Shown piece after piece: positions 30,681 to 39,742 of a stretch of DNA of 64,000 bases. The notes beneath the pieces were generated by a model. The model ran no database searches and was not told the DNA's origin. It saw only the letters and a program-made list of their open reading frames with translations. The stretch lies in assembly GCA_001931535.1 (NCBI GenBank), contig CP016211.1:2632501-2696500 (forward strand), written 5' to 3'. Source of the DNA: Minicystis rosea (lineage in GTDB: Bacteria > Myxococcota_A > Polyangia > Polyangiales > Polyangiaceae). Position 1 is the first letter of the stretch. Each line of letters opens with the position of its first letter. The position numbers were made by a program, and so were the translations under genes.

Positions 30681-30722
30681 AGCTTCGCCTCCCGCAGTGA
30701 AGCCATAGTCGTCGAGTAGACT

Positions 30723-31367
30723 TCAGCGCTTCCCACCGCCGCCGGTGCACGCGCCGGCCGCGTCGCAGTACTTTCCCTTGGCGCATTGCGCGTCGGTGAT
30801 GCACTCGGGAGAGACACAGACGTTCTTCTTGCACGAGGCGCCGCCCGTGCAGTCCACAGGCGACCTGCATGGTTTGGGCGGGCCGGCTTGCTTGGCCGTG
30901 GGCGGCGGCGGAGGCTCGGGCGCGCGCACGACGTCGCCCGGCGAATAGCTGGCCTCGCGCACCGGCGTCGTGCTCGACGTGGTGCCGGCGGGCTCGAGCT
31001 TGACGTCGATCTCCTTCGGATCCAGCGCCACGAAGGTGCCGAGCAGACCATCGGAGATGGGCGCCGCGAGACCGATGATGGTCAGGCTCCAAAGCACGTC
31101 GCACACGACACCGGCGGCCTTTACCTTCGGCGTGAGGACGATGTCCACGTCCCGGTGGCCGGGCGCATGCACCGTCACCACTTGTGCTGCCGCATTGCCG
31201 GTGACGATTTGGGCCGGCGCCGGGCCTGCCAGGCCGCCGTTGAGGTAGACGTCGGCGCCGGGCGTCGGGGACTTCACGGTCACCGTGGTCTGGGTGCCAT
31301 TGAACATGGCGCCGCAACCGCTGGTCGCCCCAAGCACGAGCGCGCCGGCGGCGCACCGCCACATCAT
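30723..31367 (-). CDS. PEGA-like lipoprotein with Cys-rich C-terminus
   Basis: About 214 residues from ATG 31367, which overlaps the stop of the upstream gene (ATGA); 31364 is an alternative. The signal MMWRCAAGALVLGATSGC gives a lipidated Cys. Residues about 20-70 resemble a PEGA-type carbohydrate-binding beta-fold (TPGADVYLNGGLAGPAPAQI). A hydrophobic stretch (LWSLTIIGLAAPISDGLLGT) follows, and the tail carries some ten cysteines (CRSPVDCTGGASCKKNVC) in a disulfide-rich module. Third gene of a three-gene operon. Confidence 0.75.
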   Translation of the reverse strand: MMWRCAAGALVLGATSGCGAMFNGTQTTVTVKSPTPGADVYLNGGLAGPAPAQIVTGNAAAQVVTVHAPGHRDVDIVLTPKVKAAGVVCDVLWSLTIIGLAAPISDGLLGTFVALDPKEIDVKLEPAGTTSSTTPVREASYSPGDVVRAPEPPPPPTAKQAGPPKPCRSPVDCTGGASCKKNVCVSPECITDAQCAKGKYCDAAGACTGGGGKR

Positions 31368-31573
31368 TGCTTCACGCGCACGCACTTGGGCCCCTCGGGC
31401 GCGTTGTGGCAGCGAAGCATCGTATCGTCCCGCAGATCACCGACCCAGATGATGTCCGCCTCCTGCTTGTCGGCGACCTGGATGGTGTGGCTCGACATGC
31501 TGGTGTAGGGGAACACGCGGGCACAACCGAGCCCGCTGACGGAGAGCAACGCTGCGACGAGAACCTTCTTCAC
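31364..31573 (-). CDS. Small lipoprotein paralogous to the C-terminus of its neighbour
   Basis: 69 residues. MKKVLVAALLSVSGLGC is a lipoprotein signal (LGC). The short mature part ends DIIWVGDLRDDTMLRCHNAP then EGPKCVRVKQ. This repeats the final segment of the upstream gene product (VVWLQTDTAAIVRCQAS... PKCARAQMK), so it looks like a single copy of the Cys-x-Cys segment that the neighbour carries four times. The gene lies 7 bases downstream of that neighbour and overlaps the next by four bases. Confidence 0.75.
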   Translation of the reverse strand: MKKVLVAALLSVSGLGCARVFPYTSMSSHTIQVADKQEADIIWVGDLRDDTMLRCHNAPEGPKCVRVKQ

Positions 31574-31580
31574 GACTCCC

Positions 31581-32549
31581 TCACTTCATCTGCGCTCGCG
31601 CGCACTTGGGCGTCTCGCTGGCTGACGCCTGACAACGAACGATGGCGGCCGTGTCGGTCTGCAACCAGACGACGTGTCGCTGCGACGCGCTCTCGGCGAC
31701 CACCTGCGACGACAGGACGACCGATGCCGGGTTGAGGCCCGAGATCCGGATGGTTTCGCTGCCGAGCTGGGCTACTTTGCAGGTCGGCGCCTCCGCGGCA
31801 CCGCTCTTGGCGTCGCAATGAACCAGGTTGTCCGGCACCGCGAGGAAGCTCCCGGGCGCGATGGGCGTCGCGCCGGCAAACCACGCTCCTTCGTGCATCT
31901 CGCCCGTCGCGCCGTACGTCTTGATCGTGATGGGGAGACCCGAAACGGGTTTGCCGTCGGTGGTCTTGGCGGCGCGACAGCGGGGCGTCTCCCCCTCGAG
32001 CTGGCAGTGGTGCAGCGTGCTCCCGCCGCCCAGCGCCCAGACTCCATATCCGGGGGAGACAGGCACGGTGGTGTTCTTCGTGTCGTGCGCCATCACGCTG
32101 AAGACCCACACGTTCCCGCGCGTGTCGGTGCTCATGAGGCCGATGCGGCCGAGGTTGATGGGGTCGATGAGCACGGGGTAGATACCGAATTTGATGAACG
32201 GCGGAAGGGCATTGGGCGCCCCGTCGAACAAGGCCGTTCGACAAGGGCGCTCCGTCCACGCGAGGTGGCAGAGCTGGAGCGTCGTGCCGGTGTTGGTGAC
32301 ACGCCAGGCCCAGTCGCCGCCGCCCGGCTCGATGCCCGGCGCGCTCGCGGCCGCGAGGCCCGTGCGCGACATCGACACCGTGCCACCCGCATTGTGCTGC
32401 GCCGTGTTCGAGATCCCGAACCCCATGCGCCCGCGGGGAGCCCGCGCCGCCCGGACCACCCCTTCGCTCGTCGTCGTGCACGCAGAGAGCAGAAGCGCCA
32501 GCATGGCCAGCAAGCTCGATGGATGGATGCACCTCTGCGCACGGGTCAT
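31581..32549 (-). CDS. Lipoprotein with repeated two-cysteine segments
   Basis: 322 residues. The signal peptide ends LAMLALLLSAC. The mature protein is beta-rich and carries four segments of the same type, a hydrophobic strand then C-x(7-12)-P-x-C-x(2)-A: LQLCHLAWTERPCRTA, LHHCQLEGETPRCRAA, LVHCDAKSGAAEAPTCKVA and IVRCQASASETPKCARA. Each could close a disulfide loop at the end of a propeller blade. No enzyme family was recognised. It leads an operon with the small lipoprotein and the PEGA-like protein. Confidence 0.75.
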   Translation of the reverse strand: MTRAQRCIHPSSLLAMLALLLSACTTTSEGVVRAARAPRGRMGFGISNTAQHNAGGTVSMSRTGLAAASAPGIEPGGGDWAWRVTNTGTTLQLCHLAWTERPCRTALFDGAPNALPPFIKFGIYPVLIDPINLGRIGLMSTDTRGNVWVFSVMAHDTKNTTVPVSPGYGVWALGGGSTLHHCQLEGETPRCRAAKTTDGKPVSGLPITIKTYGATGEMHEGAWFAGATPIAPGSFLAVPDNLVHCDAKSGAAEAPTCKVAQLGSETIRISGLNPASVVLSSQVVAESASQRHVVWLQTDTAAIVRCQASASETPKCARAQMK

Positions 32550-32769
32550 GCCCGAGGTACGCGCGTGCCGTTGGTTGGTAACGAAGAGATCTCCACGGAC
32601 CGTGGAGGACCTGGCGGGGGCGGGTCGAGCGCCGTGCTCGCGTCAAGATGTGACCGAAAAAGCGTCGCGAGCGCCCCGCCGCCAGGGAGGCCGACCGAGG
32701 AATCCTCTGCGATTTTGAGGGAGGCCGAGTGCCGAGGCGGGGCTCACCGCAGCTTTGTCGGTCACATCT

Positions 32770-33687
32770 TCAGTCGCAGGGGGATTGGGGCGCGTCGACG
32801 TAGGCTTGGCCGAGCTCCGTGAGCTCGCCGTCGCCGCCCAAGAGGCTCGCGTTCGCCACGTTGTCGGCGCGCCCCGAGAACCAGGCGTAGCGCGCGATGC
32901 GCGGCTCGTTCTCCAGGTACTCGAGCGCGTCGACCATGAAGGCCTTTTGCTCGGCCAGCGAACCGGCGTCGTCACAGGCGAACTCGGTCAGCCAAAGGGG
33001 CTTGTCGAAACGCATCTTGTACGTCTCGAGGTGGTTGATGAGCCAACGTGCCTTGTTGGTCCCATCGCCCTGACAGGCCGTGTAGATGTGGACACCGATG
33101 TAATCGACGCGGCAACCCTCGCAGGCCGCGAAGAAGTCGTCGAGGTACTTGAAGGGATCCGTCTCCTGACACGATCCCCCGCAGAAGTTCACCGCCGGCG
33201 ACACCAGCGCGAGGCCGCGCGCGTCGGCGATGGCTTCGACATGAGGCCAGAGCTCCGCGGCTTCGGACGCGGACAGGTTGGCCTGCGCGCCGAAATTGGG
33301 CTCGTTGAAGCCGAGGAGGAAGCTCGCGCTATCGGGGATTTCGGAGGCGATCTGCGTGACGTGATCGCTGTCGAGGCCGCCCTTGCCCCACACCATGGGT
33401 ACGTAGTCGAGGCCAATGGTCTTGTAGGCGTCGGGCTTCACCCCGTCGTCCGGCACGTGGGCCCAGTTGTACCACCACGACACGGAGGGCGAGAGCGCCT
33501 CCATGTCTGCTTTGGAGTGGTGACCGTACGCGACACCGCGCTTGCAGCCGGTGGGATGGTTGATCGATCCGCCACCGCCGCTCGCGCCGGTGCCCGAAGA
33601 ATGCTCGCCCGATCCGCACGAGGTCATTCCGATGAGCACCGCCAGCGCCGCGCCCGTGAGCCATCGAGTCCGTGCATCATGCATCAT
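32770..33687 (-). CDS. GH128-type endo-beta-1,3-glucanase lipoprotein
   Basis: 305 residues from ATG 33687, which has GGAGA upstream. An earlier GTG (33708) overlaps the previous stop. The signal peptide ends LIGMTSC. The mature domain is a TIM barrel of the glycosyl-hydrolase catalytic-core family GH128: GVAYGHH, SWWYNWAHVP, VPMVWGKGG, the acid/base E129 in LLGFNEPN, VDYIGVHIY and the nucleophile E235 in LWLTEFACDD. GH128 enzymes cut beta-1,3-glucans. It directly follows the TOS1-like gene, and the two share one operon under the ECF sigma factor gene. A role in attacking or remodelling beta-1,3-glucan, for example of fungi or of its own matrix, is plausible but not shown. Confidence 0.87.
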   Translation of the reverse strand: MMHDARTRWLTGAALAVLIGMTSCGSGEHSSGTGASGGGGSINHPTGCKRGVAYGHHSKADMEALSPSVSWWYNWAHVPDDGVKPDAYKTIGLDYVPMVWGKGGLDSDHVTQIASEIPDSASFLLGFNEPNFGAQANLSASEAAELWPHVEAIADARGLALVSPAVNFCGGSCQETDPFKYLDDFFAACEGCRVDYIGVHIYTACQGDGTNKARWLINHLETYKMRFDKPLWLTEFACDDAGSLAEQKAFMVDALEYLENEPRIARYAWFSGRADNVANASLLGGDGELTELGQAYVDAPQSPCD

Positions 33688-33704
33688 GGTCGTCTCCACG
33701 TCGT

Positions 33705-35000
33705 TCACTCGGGCAGGCGCATCGAGAGCAGCCCGTCGATGGTCTTGCGCGAGAGGCCGCCGGGCAGCGCCGGGAGCATGTCCGCGGCGGCGGCGGGGAT
33801 CTTTTGCGGATGGATGACGGCGACCTGAATCGCACGTTGCTGCTCGTCGAGCAGGATCATGAAATAGCGATCACCGATCGGCCGGCGCCACACGGGGCAG
33901 CCGTCCGCGTTGCCGCCGGCCTCGATCTCGGGGCCGCTCGTGTAGGCCTTCTTGGCGCAGGCATCGAGGACCTCGATGTCGTCGGCGAAGGCGTCGCGAT
34001 CACAGCCCTCGCCGCAGACGTTGCCACCGACGTGACCGGCTTGGTACGAGCGCACGCCGGTGCTCATGAACTCGCGATTGCTGAATTGATTGTTGTCCAT
34101 CACGACTTCGAAGACGTTGATTTCGCCGCAGCCGTCGCCGACGGTGCCCGTCTTCGAATAGCAATTGCAGAGCCCGTTCCACTTGCGGCCGCCGTCGCGG
34201 ATGAGCTCGGAGGCGACGAACGCGACCCACGGGCCCGGGTGGCCCTGGCCGCCGCCGTCGCATTTCATCACGTCGGCGTCGTCGAACGTCATCGAGGCGA
34301 GGAAGACGATGAGCTTCGAGCCCGCCCAGCCGAGGTGGTTGATGCCCGGATCGTTGGGGCAATAATAGTCCTTCCCGTCACCGCACGAGAACGCGGGCTC
34401 TTGCATGAAGTAGTTCACGCAATCCTTCTTCGTGAAGTCACCCGTGAAGTCGGCGGAGGTCGTCTGTCCTTCGGTGACGACGAGGTTGTTTCCGTGGCCG
34501 TTCGTCGCGTCCCACGAGGAGATCATCGACCACGAGGACGCGTCCGCGCCGGGCTGGTAGACGGCGAGCTGCTTGAGGCGGATGTCCTTCATGATGAGGG
34601 TCATCTCCTCGTCGAAGGGCGCGAGCTTGGTGCTCGTGGTGAACTCCTGCTTCATGCAGCAGTGACCGCCCCAGGTGTCCGTCCCGTCCTTGTAGTCGCA
34701 CGCGGGATCACCGGCCTCGCGGTTGATGCGCCGCGGCCACCAGCCGGGCGCGCCGACGTTGGTGAACGTCATCGTCCCGCCGCGCGTCGGCGTGCTCGGC
34801 TCCACGGGATGCGTGCCGAGGCCGCCGCCCGCGCCCGTGCCCGCGCTCGTCATCGACGACGCCGTCGACGATCCCGTGCTCGCGCCGGTGTTGCTCGAGG
34901 AGCCGCCTTTGCCGCCGGTGGCTTCGTTGCCACTGCTTCCACACGCGGCGGTGAAGATCATGAGAGCTGCGGGAACGAAGAGCGAAGAGAGCCTCATCAT
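33705..35000 (-). CDS. TOS1-like (DUF2401-type) surface lipoprotein
   Basis: 431 residues. The signal MMRLSSLFVPAALMIFTAAC leads to a Ser/Thr/Gly linker (about 22-60), then a beta-rich domain with GGTMTFTNVGAPGWWPRRIN, HCCMKQEFTTSTKLAPFDEE, LGWAGSKLIVFLASMTFDD and NCYSKTGTVGDGCGEINVFE. The order and the cysteines match, from memory, the fungal TOS1/YJL171C cell-wall family (DUF2403/DUF2401). The start has AGAGGAAA upstream. It lies 56 bases after the sigma gene and is closely followed by GH128. A complete paralogue of the frameshifted gene at 29349. Confidence 0.82.
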   Translation of the reverse strand: MMRLSSLFVPAALMIFTAACGSSGNEATGGKGGSSSNTGASTGSSTASSMTSAGTGAGGGLGTHPVEPSTPTRGGTMTFTNVGAPGWWPRRINREAGDPACDYKDGTDTWGGHCCMKQEFTTSTKLAPFDEEMTLIMKDIRLKQLAVYQPGADASSWSMISSWDATNGHGNNLVVTEGQTTSADFTGDFTKKDCVNYFMQEPAFSCGDGKDYYCPNDPGINHLGWAGSKLIVFLASMTFDDADVMKCDGGGQGHPGPWVAFVASELIRDGGRKWNGLCNCYSKTGTVGDGCGEINVFEVVMDNNQFSNREFMSTGVRSYQAGHVGGNVCGEGCDRDAFADDIEVLDACAKKAYTSGPEIEAGGNADGCPVWRRPIGDRYFMILLDEQQRAIQVAVIHPQKIPAAAADMLPALPGGLSRKTIDGLLSMRLPE

Positions 35001-35056
35001 GGATGGTGTTTCCTCTGGGCGGCGGTTCGGTGATGGAACATCGAAGCTCGGTGATC

Positions 35057-35896
35057 CTAGGTGAGCGCGAAGCTCGCGTGCGCGTGCGCGCGGCGGGCCT
35101 CCAGGGGGCGCGTGATCGCGCTGGTGTGGCCCATGCGACGGGTGTGATCGCGGCCGGCTCGTGCGGCGGGGAGCTTGGGCCCATCGTCGTCACGGCCGGC
35201 TTGCCCGGCCGGGGGTTTGGGGCCGCTTGCGGCCCCATCGTGATCACAGCCGGGTTTGGGGCCGCTTGCGGCCCCATCGTGATCACAGCCGGGTTTGGGG
35301 CCGCTCGAGGCCCCATCGTCATCCACCACGTGCATGCGAAAACGATCGCGGGCGAGGAGGCGCTGCGCGGCCTGAGCGAGCTCGCGGCGGGCGGCGCGGA
35401 GGCGCGCGTAGGTGGTGTTGAGGTTCGCGCCCATCGTCACGGCGACGTCGGTGATGGGCATCTCGTCGAGCTCGACGAGCTCGACGATGGTTCGCTTCTC
35501 GTCGTCGAGCTCGTCGAGCAGGCGCCGCGCCATGCGCGCGGCTTCGGCGCTCGAGAGCTGCTCGTGCGGATCGCTCCCGTGATCGGTGAGCAGATCGACG
35601 TCGACGAGCGGCTGCTCCGTGCGGTGCTCGGGGCTCTTTCGGCGGAGCTCGCGGCGGTGCACGAGCACGCGATTGTGGAGGATGGCGTAGACCCACGGCT
35701 TCAGCGACATGCGCGCCTCGATCTCGGGGAGCCGCCGGTGCACCACCACGAAGACGTCCTGACAGATGTCATCGACGCTGGCGGGCGAGACGCCGAGGTG
35801 CCGTGCGGTGCGCCAGACGAATGGGAAAAGCTCGTCGTACACGGCCATGAATTCGAGAGGCTCTCGTGCTTCCGTCGCGACGGAGGAACGCTGCAT
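35057..35896 (-). CDS. ECF-type RNA polymerase sigma factor with repetitive tail
   Basis: About 279 residues from ATG 35896; ATG 35848 is an alternative. Region 2 is clear (YDELFPFVWRTARHLG, DDICQDVFVVVHRRL, LKPWVYAILHNRV), as is region 4 (LDELDDEKRTIVELVEL, MPITDVAVTMGANLNTTYAR). After region 4 comes an unusual tail of about 85 residues containing a 13-residue tandem repeat (GAASGPKPGCDHD). It should direct RNA polymerase to its own promoters, likely including this operon (sigma, TOS1-like, GH128). No anti-sigma factor is adjacent. Confidence 0.9.
   Translation of the reverse strand: MQRSSVATEAREPLEFMAVYDELFPFVWRTARHLGVSPASVDDICQDVFVVVHRRLPEIEARMSLKPWVYAILHNRVLVHRRELRRKSPEHRTEQPLVDVDLLTDHGSDPHEQLSSAEAARMARRLLDELDDEKRTIVELVELDEMPITDVAVTMGANLNTTYARLRAARRELAQAAQRLLARDRFRMHVVDDDGASSGPKPGCDHDGAASGPKPGCDHDGAASGPKPPAGQAGRDDDGPKLPAARAGRDHTRRMGHTSAITRPLEARRAHAHASFALT
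35213..35329. repeat. 39-bp tandem repeat (three copies) in the sigma factor tail
   Basis: Copies at 35213-35251, 35252-35290 and 35291-35329. The first two are identical and the third diverges at its end. Each encodes 13 residues of the sigma factor tail and keeps the frame, so copy number can change without breaking the protein. This is a likely slippage hotspot. Confidence 0.8.
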
Positions 35897-36041
35897 CGAG
35901 CAAGAAGTGGATCGACGCGTGAAAATGGCTCGCAGGGGTGACGAGATCGTGCCCACCCTTGCCCACCCGTCATGCGCATCGGGCTGTCGATGTGAGCCGC
36001 GATACGGCTTTCGTAAACGATTCGGGTGAGGTTGGCCGTTC

Positions 36042-36923
36042 GTGCTCAGGCGCGGTCCCGATGGAGGCGTGCTAGGAGCCGCCCTGGTGGAGCTCGAAGG
36101 CCTCGATCCGCGCTACCGGGCGATCGTCACGACGACGGAGAGCTTCCTCGTCAGCAACCCAGCCAATCATGGCGCGCTCGATCTCGCGCCGTTCGGCCTC
36201 GCGATCCCGCCCGCACGCCGCTATGCGGCGACGTCGCTGCGGAGCCGCGAGGTGGTGGATGGATTGCACCGGCTCGATGCCGCGTCGTTCGGCGATCAAC
36301 AGATGCTGATGCCGCGCTGGGTGCTCTTCGATTGTGGAGAGCTCCCCGGCATCGTCTATGGATTCGGCCGGCGCGCGGGCGATCTTTCGGCGAGGGTGCG
36401 CGCGCACTACGAGGTGCTCGATCGCGACGACGTCTTCGTGCCGCTCTCGATGTGGGTGGCCATTCGCTGCGCGGAAGACGGCGCCTGGTTCGGGCACAAC
36501 CTGTCGAGCGCGAACCTCTTGTTGGAAGACGGCGAGCGGCTCCCGGGCCTCGCGACGCTGACGAAGGCGCTCGGCGTGAAGCTCTCGCGGGCGCGGCGGC
36601 TCTATGGAGCGACGCAATGGGACAGCGACAGCATCGGCATCCATCTGCGCTTCGGAGCGATGGATTTGCTCAGCGCCTACACGCCGGCGCACACGCACGC
36701 AGAGACGTTGAGCTATCGCATGAACGTCGAGGAAGAGCGGCTCTGGGGCTGTCTGCAGGATGGGTGGGAGCGGCCCGAGGCTCTGGGCGAACGGGTGCTT
36801 TCAGCCGGGGATTCTACGGGGATTCGGGCGCTCCACGACGAGATCGAGGCCGGAGATCGGTGGCAATTGGTGAAGGTGGAGCGGGGAGAGGCGGGGCAAC
36901 GGTTGCACTTGCGGCGGGCGTGA
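36042..36923 (+). CDS. Uncharacterised soluble protein
   Basis: 293 residues from GTG 36042, which has GGGTGAGG about ten bases upstream. No signal peptide or membrane segment. It is an alpha/beta protein with notable segments TTESFLVSNPANHGALDLAP, FGHNLSSANLLL and AYTPAHTHAETLSY (histidine-rich). No family was recognised. It lies between the divergent sigma operon and a convergent beta-helix lipoprotein, and appears to be single. Confidence 0.65.
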   Translation: MLRRGPDGGVLGAALVELEGLDPRYRAIVTTTESFLVSNPANHGALDLAPFGLAIPPARRYAATSLRSREVVDGLHRLDAASFGDQQMLMPRWVLFDCGELPGIVYGFGRRAGDLSARVRAHYEVLDRDDVFVPLSMWVAIRCAEDGAWFGHNLSSANLLLEDGERLPGLATLTKALGVKLSRARRLYGATQWDSDSIGIHLRFGAMDLLSAYTPAHTHAETLSYRMNVEEERLWGCLQDGWERPEALGERVLSAGDSTGIRALHDEIEAGDRWQLVKVERGEAGQRLHLRRA

Positions 36924-36941
36924 CGAAGGGCTCTTCGTCAC
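36920..36941. terminator. Hairpin overlapping two convergent stop codons
   Basis: GTGACGAAG-GGCT-CTTCGTCAC is a perfect 9-bp stem with a four-base loop. It contains the stop of the plus-strand gene (36921-36923) and of the minus-strand gene (36938-36940), so both transcripts end in the same hairpin. Short for a terminator, with no U-tract. Confidence 0.45.
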
Positions 36942-38101
36942 TGGCAAGTGACGTTGGAGAGCCCCATCGCATTGGCATCGACGGTGTTGTTGCATTGGAC
37001 CACCGTACCGGTGGAGTCCTTGTCGACGTTGATGCCATATCCAGGCACGTTCTTGATGGCGTTGCCGGAGAAGGTGGTGTTTTGCCCCCAGCCGTCCACG
37101 GCCACGTGCGTTTGGAAGCCGTCGAGGATGGCGGTGTCGCCTTGGTTGTCCTGGATCAGGTAACCGTTGCCCTTCACGTCGATCCAGGAATCGGCGTAGT
37201 TTTCGCCGCTCATGCCGTGACCGTCGAAGACGTTGCCGCGGATGATGCCGCCCGTCGTGCCTTCTTTGACGTCGATGTGCTCGGCGGTCACGTTGGGCCC
37301 GATGTGGTTGTCGAGGACCTGGTTTTCATCGCTCGTATCGGGCTCGCCGCCCGAGTACGTGCCCCAGTTGGAGCTCGCCGAGCCCAGATAGATGCCCTCG
37401 CCGAAGCCGGGCTTGCGCTTGCCCGTGTCGTGGACGAGGCACTTTTGGACGGTGTTTTGCCGGCTGAAGGCGCGCAGGTGAATGGCCTCGTCGCCGATGT
37501 CGAAGACCTCGAGATCATAAAGGAGGTTTTGATTGGCGCCGTCGAGGATGACGCCTTTTTGCGAGCGCGTCACGGTGAAGCCGGAGAGGGCCCAATGGCT
37601 CGCTTCGAGGTGGAAGCCATAGCCATTGTCGGTGGATTCGCCCTGCAGAATGGCTTTTCGGGTCCCGCAAAGGGCAATGAGGTGTTCGTCCGTGCCCGAG
37701 GCGGTCGCGGAGAATTCGCCGGCATACGTGCCGTCCGCAAGCTCGATGCGATCACCGGGCTTGGCGTCGGCGAGGGCGGCTGCGAGCTCGGCCGCGGTCG
37801 TGACGGAGACGACGCGAAGCGCAGGTTGGGTGCAGGCATCGAGCGCGGGGGCGGGCGCGTCGGTGCCGGCGTCGAGAGGGCCGGCGCCGCCGCCGCCATG
37901 GCCACTGCCGGCGTGTCCACCGCTGCTCGCGGTCGACGTGAAGCCGCCGCCGGAGCCTGGAGCGCCGCCCTGTGCGCCGCCGTCGGGAGAAGGGTTGCCC
38001 GTGCTCGAGCCGCAGCCCCAGAGCAAAGCCATGAGGATGGGCGCCCACGCCGCTGTCGCCCGCCGTCGCCCGCTGCCCCTCGACGCCGCTCGCATGCGCA
38101 T
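36938..38101 (-). CDS. Right-handed beta-helix lipoprotein (polysaccharide-lyase-like)
   Basis: 387 residues. The N-terminus ends PILMALLWGC (lipobox LWGC); a Ser/Gly-rich linker (about 32-85) follows. The rest is a parallel beta-helix: PGDRIELADGTYAGEF, LSGFTVTRSQKGVILDGANQ, AIHLRAFSRQNTVQKCLVHD, GGIIRGNVFDGHGMSGENYA and related rungs. The fold is shared by polysaccharide lyases of the PL6/chondroitinase-B type. Catalytic Lys/Arg residues could not be assigned. It is exported and cell-surface anchored, next to other lipoproteins of the polysaccharide region. Confidence 0.82.
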   Translation of the reverse strand: MRMRAASRGSGRRRATAAWAPILMALLWGCGSSTGNPSPDGGAQGGAPGSGGGFTSTASSGGHAGSGHGGGGAGPLDAGTDAPAPALDACTQPALRVVSVTTAAELAAALADAKPGDRIELADGTYAGEFSATASGTDEHLIALCGTRKAILQGESTDNGYGFHLEASHWALSGFTVTRSQKGVILDGANQNLLYDLEVFDIGDEAIHLRAFSRQNTVQKCLVHDTGKRKPGFGEGIYLGSASSNWGTYSGGEPDTSDENQVLDNHIGPNVTAEHIDVKEGTTGGIIRGNVFDGHGMSGENYADSWIDVKGNGYLIQDNQGDTAILDGFQTHVAVDGWGQNTTFSGNAIKNVPGYGINVDKDSTGTVVQCNNTVDANAMGLSNVTCQ

Positions 38102-38223
38102 GAGAGCAGAATGCCTGGGTGCGATCGCGCGTCAAGCCATGGTCCGAGTGCGGCGAGCGCCGGTGTGAAAAGAGCAGCTCAGTCGTGGTGGAATCCGTGG
38201 CTGAACGAGCTTTGCAATGCCGG

Positions 38224-39742
38224 TCATGCCAGTGACCAGCTCACTGTGATTGAGCTTTGGGGACAAGGCCCTTCCCAGAGCTTTTGCGGCACGGGTGGGC
38301 TGACGGTGAGGTCTTCGCGGGTGAGGCCGCGCATCAACACGATTTGCAACGAGCGCACGTGCGGGCCTTCGGGGTGGGCGTCGTCCCAACGACGGCAGAG
38401 CCATGCGGCGTAGAGGGGACGAGGCGCGGTCTTTCGCCAAAGGGTCCAGAGTTGATAGCTGCGCCAGCGCCAGCGGCCGTAGAGCTCGGAGGGGCGGCCC
38501 GGCTTGGTCCACTGCACGGGATCGTTGCCAGTGAGGAGATCGACGGTGCGGCCGTCGTCGAGCGTGGCGGGGATGACGGTCCAGCCGATGCGGCGACCGG
38601 CCACGGGATCGAGCACGAACATGTCCCAGCGCTGATCGAGGCCGAGGACGAACGCGGGGCGAACGAAGCGATCGGGGAGGTTGGGTGTGAAGAGCGACGC
38701 GACGTTGCTGATGAAGAGATAGACGGTGACGGTGCCGGCGAGCGCTTCCATCGCGCGGGCGAGGCCTGGGTGCAGCGCGGTTGGAGGGCGTGCGTGATGG
38801 CGGACGAGGCGTGCGCGTACCGCGGAAACGAGGCGCTCGGGCAAGGGTGGGAGGCGGTTCCAGAGCGAGGCGGGGACCAGGGGCAAGAGCATCACGGTGG
38901 CGCTCGATTGGAAGTTGCCGATGGTCATGGAGAGGCCGATGCCGAGCTGGAGGAGCACGAAGCCGGCGAGTGAACCGGCGCGGATGCGATCGGTGGCCCA
39001 GGGGGAGAAGAGGGCGAGCGGGCCGATGATCTCGAGCCACACGGCACCATGGCTCAACAGGGTGACGAGGGTGGGGTGGTCGAGGAGCGCGGCGCCGAGA
39101 GGCGTTTGCATCTGCTCGGTGAGCAAGGCGAGATGGAGGGCGTCGCCGTGTCTCCACGAGGGAGACTCGATTTTGAGCAGCCCGGTGAAGAGGTACATCG
39201 ACGCGATCTGCACGAGCAGCGCGGTGACGGCGATTGAGGTGCGAGGGCGATCGTCGGGCGGGCGCTGCGGGGCGCGCGCGGCGTCGATGGACCAGCGCTC
39301 GCCGAGGGGGACGAGCATTCCCCAGAAGAGCATGATGCGAAGGAGGCCGTCGCCGCCGTCGAGGACGAGGCGGTTGCGATCGTGCAGCGAGAGGAGCAGC
39401 GCCCACGAGACGAAGGCCGCGAGGCGCGTGCGGTAGCCGGCGAGGAGCGCGGCGGCGGCCACGGCTGCGATGAAGAAGAGCAGCGCCGTCGCCCACGGTG
39501 CGCCGCCGAGACGATGAAGCGGGAGCGTGGCGAGGGTGAAGCGCGGGAGATCCGCGCGCGGGAGGATGCCGAGATCGGTGTAGTGGGCGCGGAGATCGGG
39601 GGCGCGTTGGGCGAGGTCGACGAGCAACGCACCGCCGAGCGCGATGCGAAACGCCGCGAGAGAGCGGGGATCGGCGCCGAAGAGGCGGGCCAGGAGCGGC
39701 CGTGGATCGGCGCCGGTGCGATGCGGTTCGGGTCGTGAGGCG

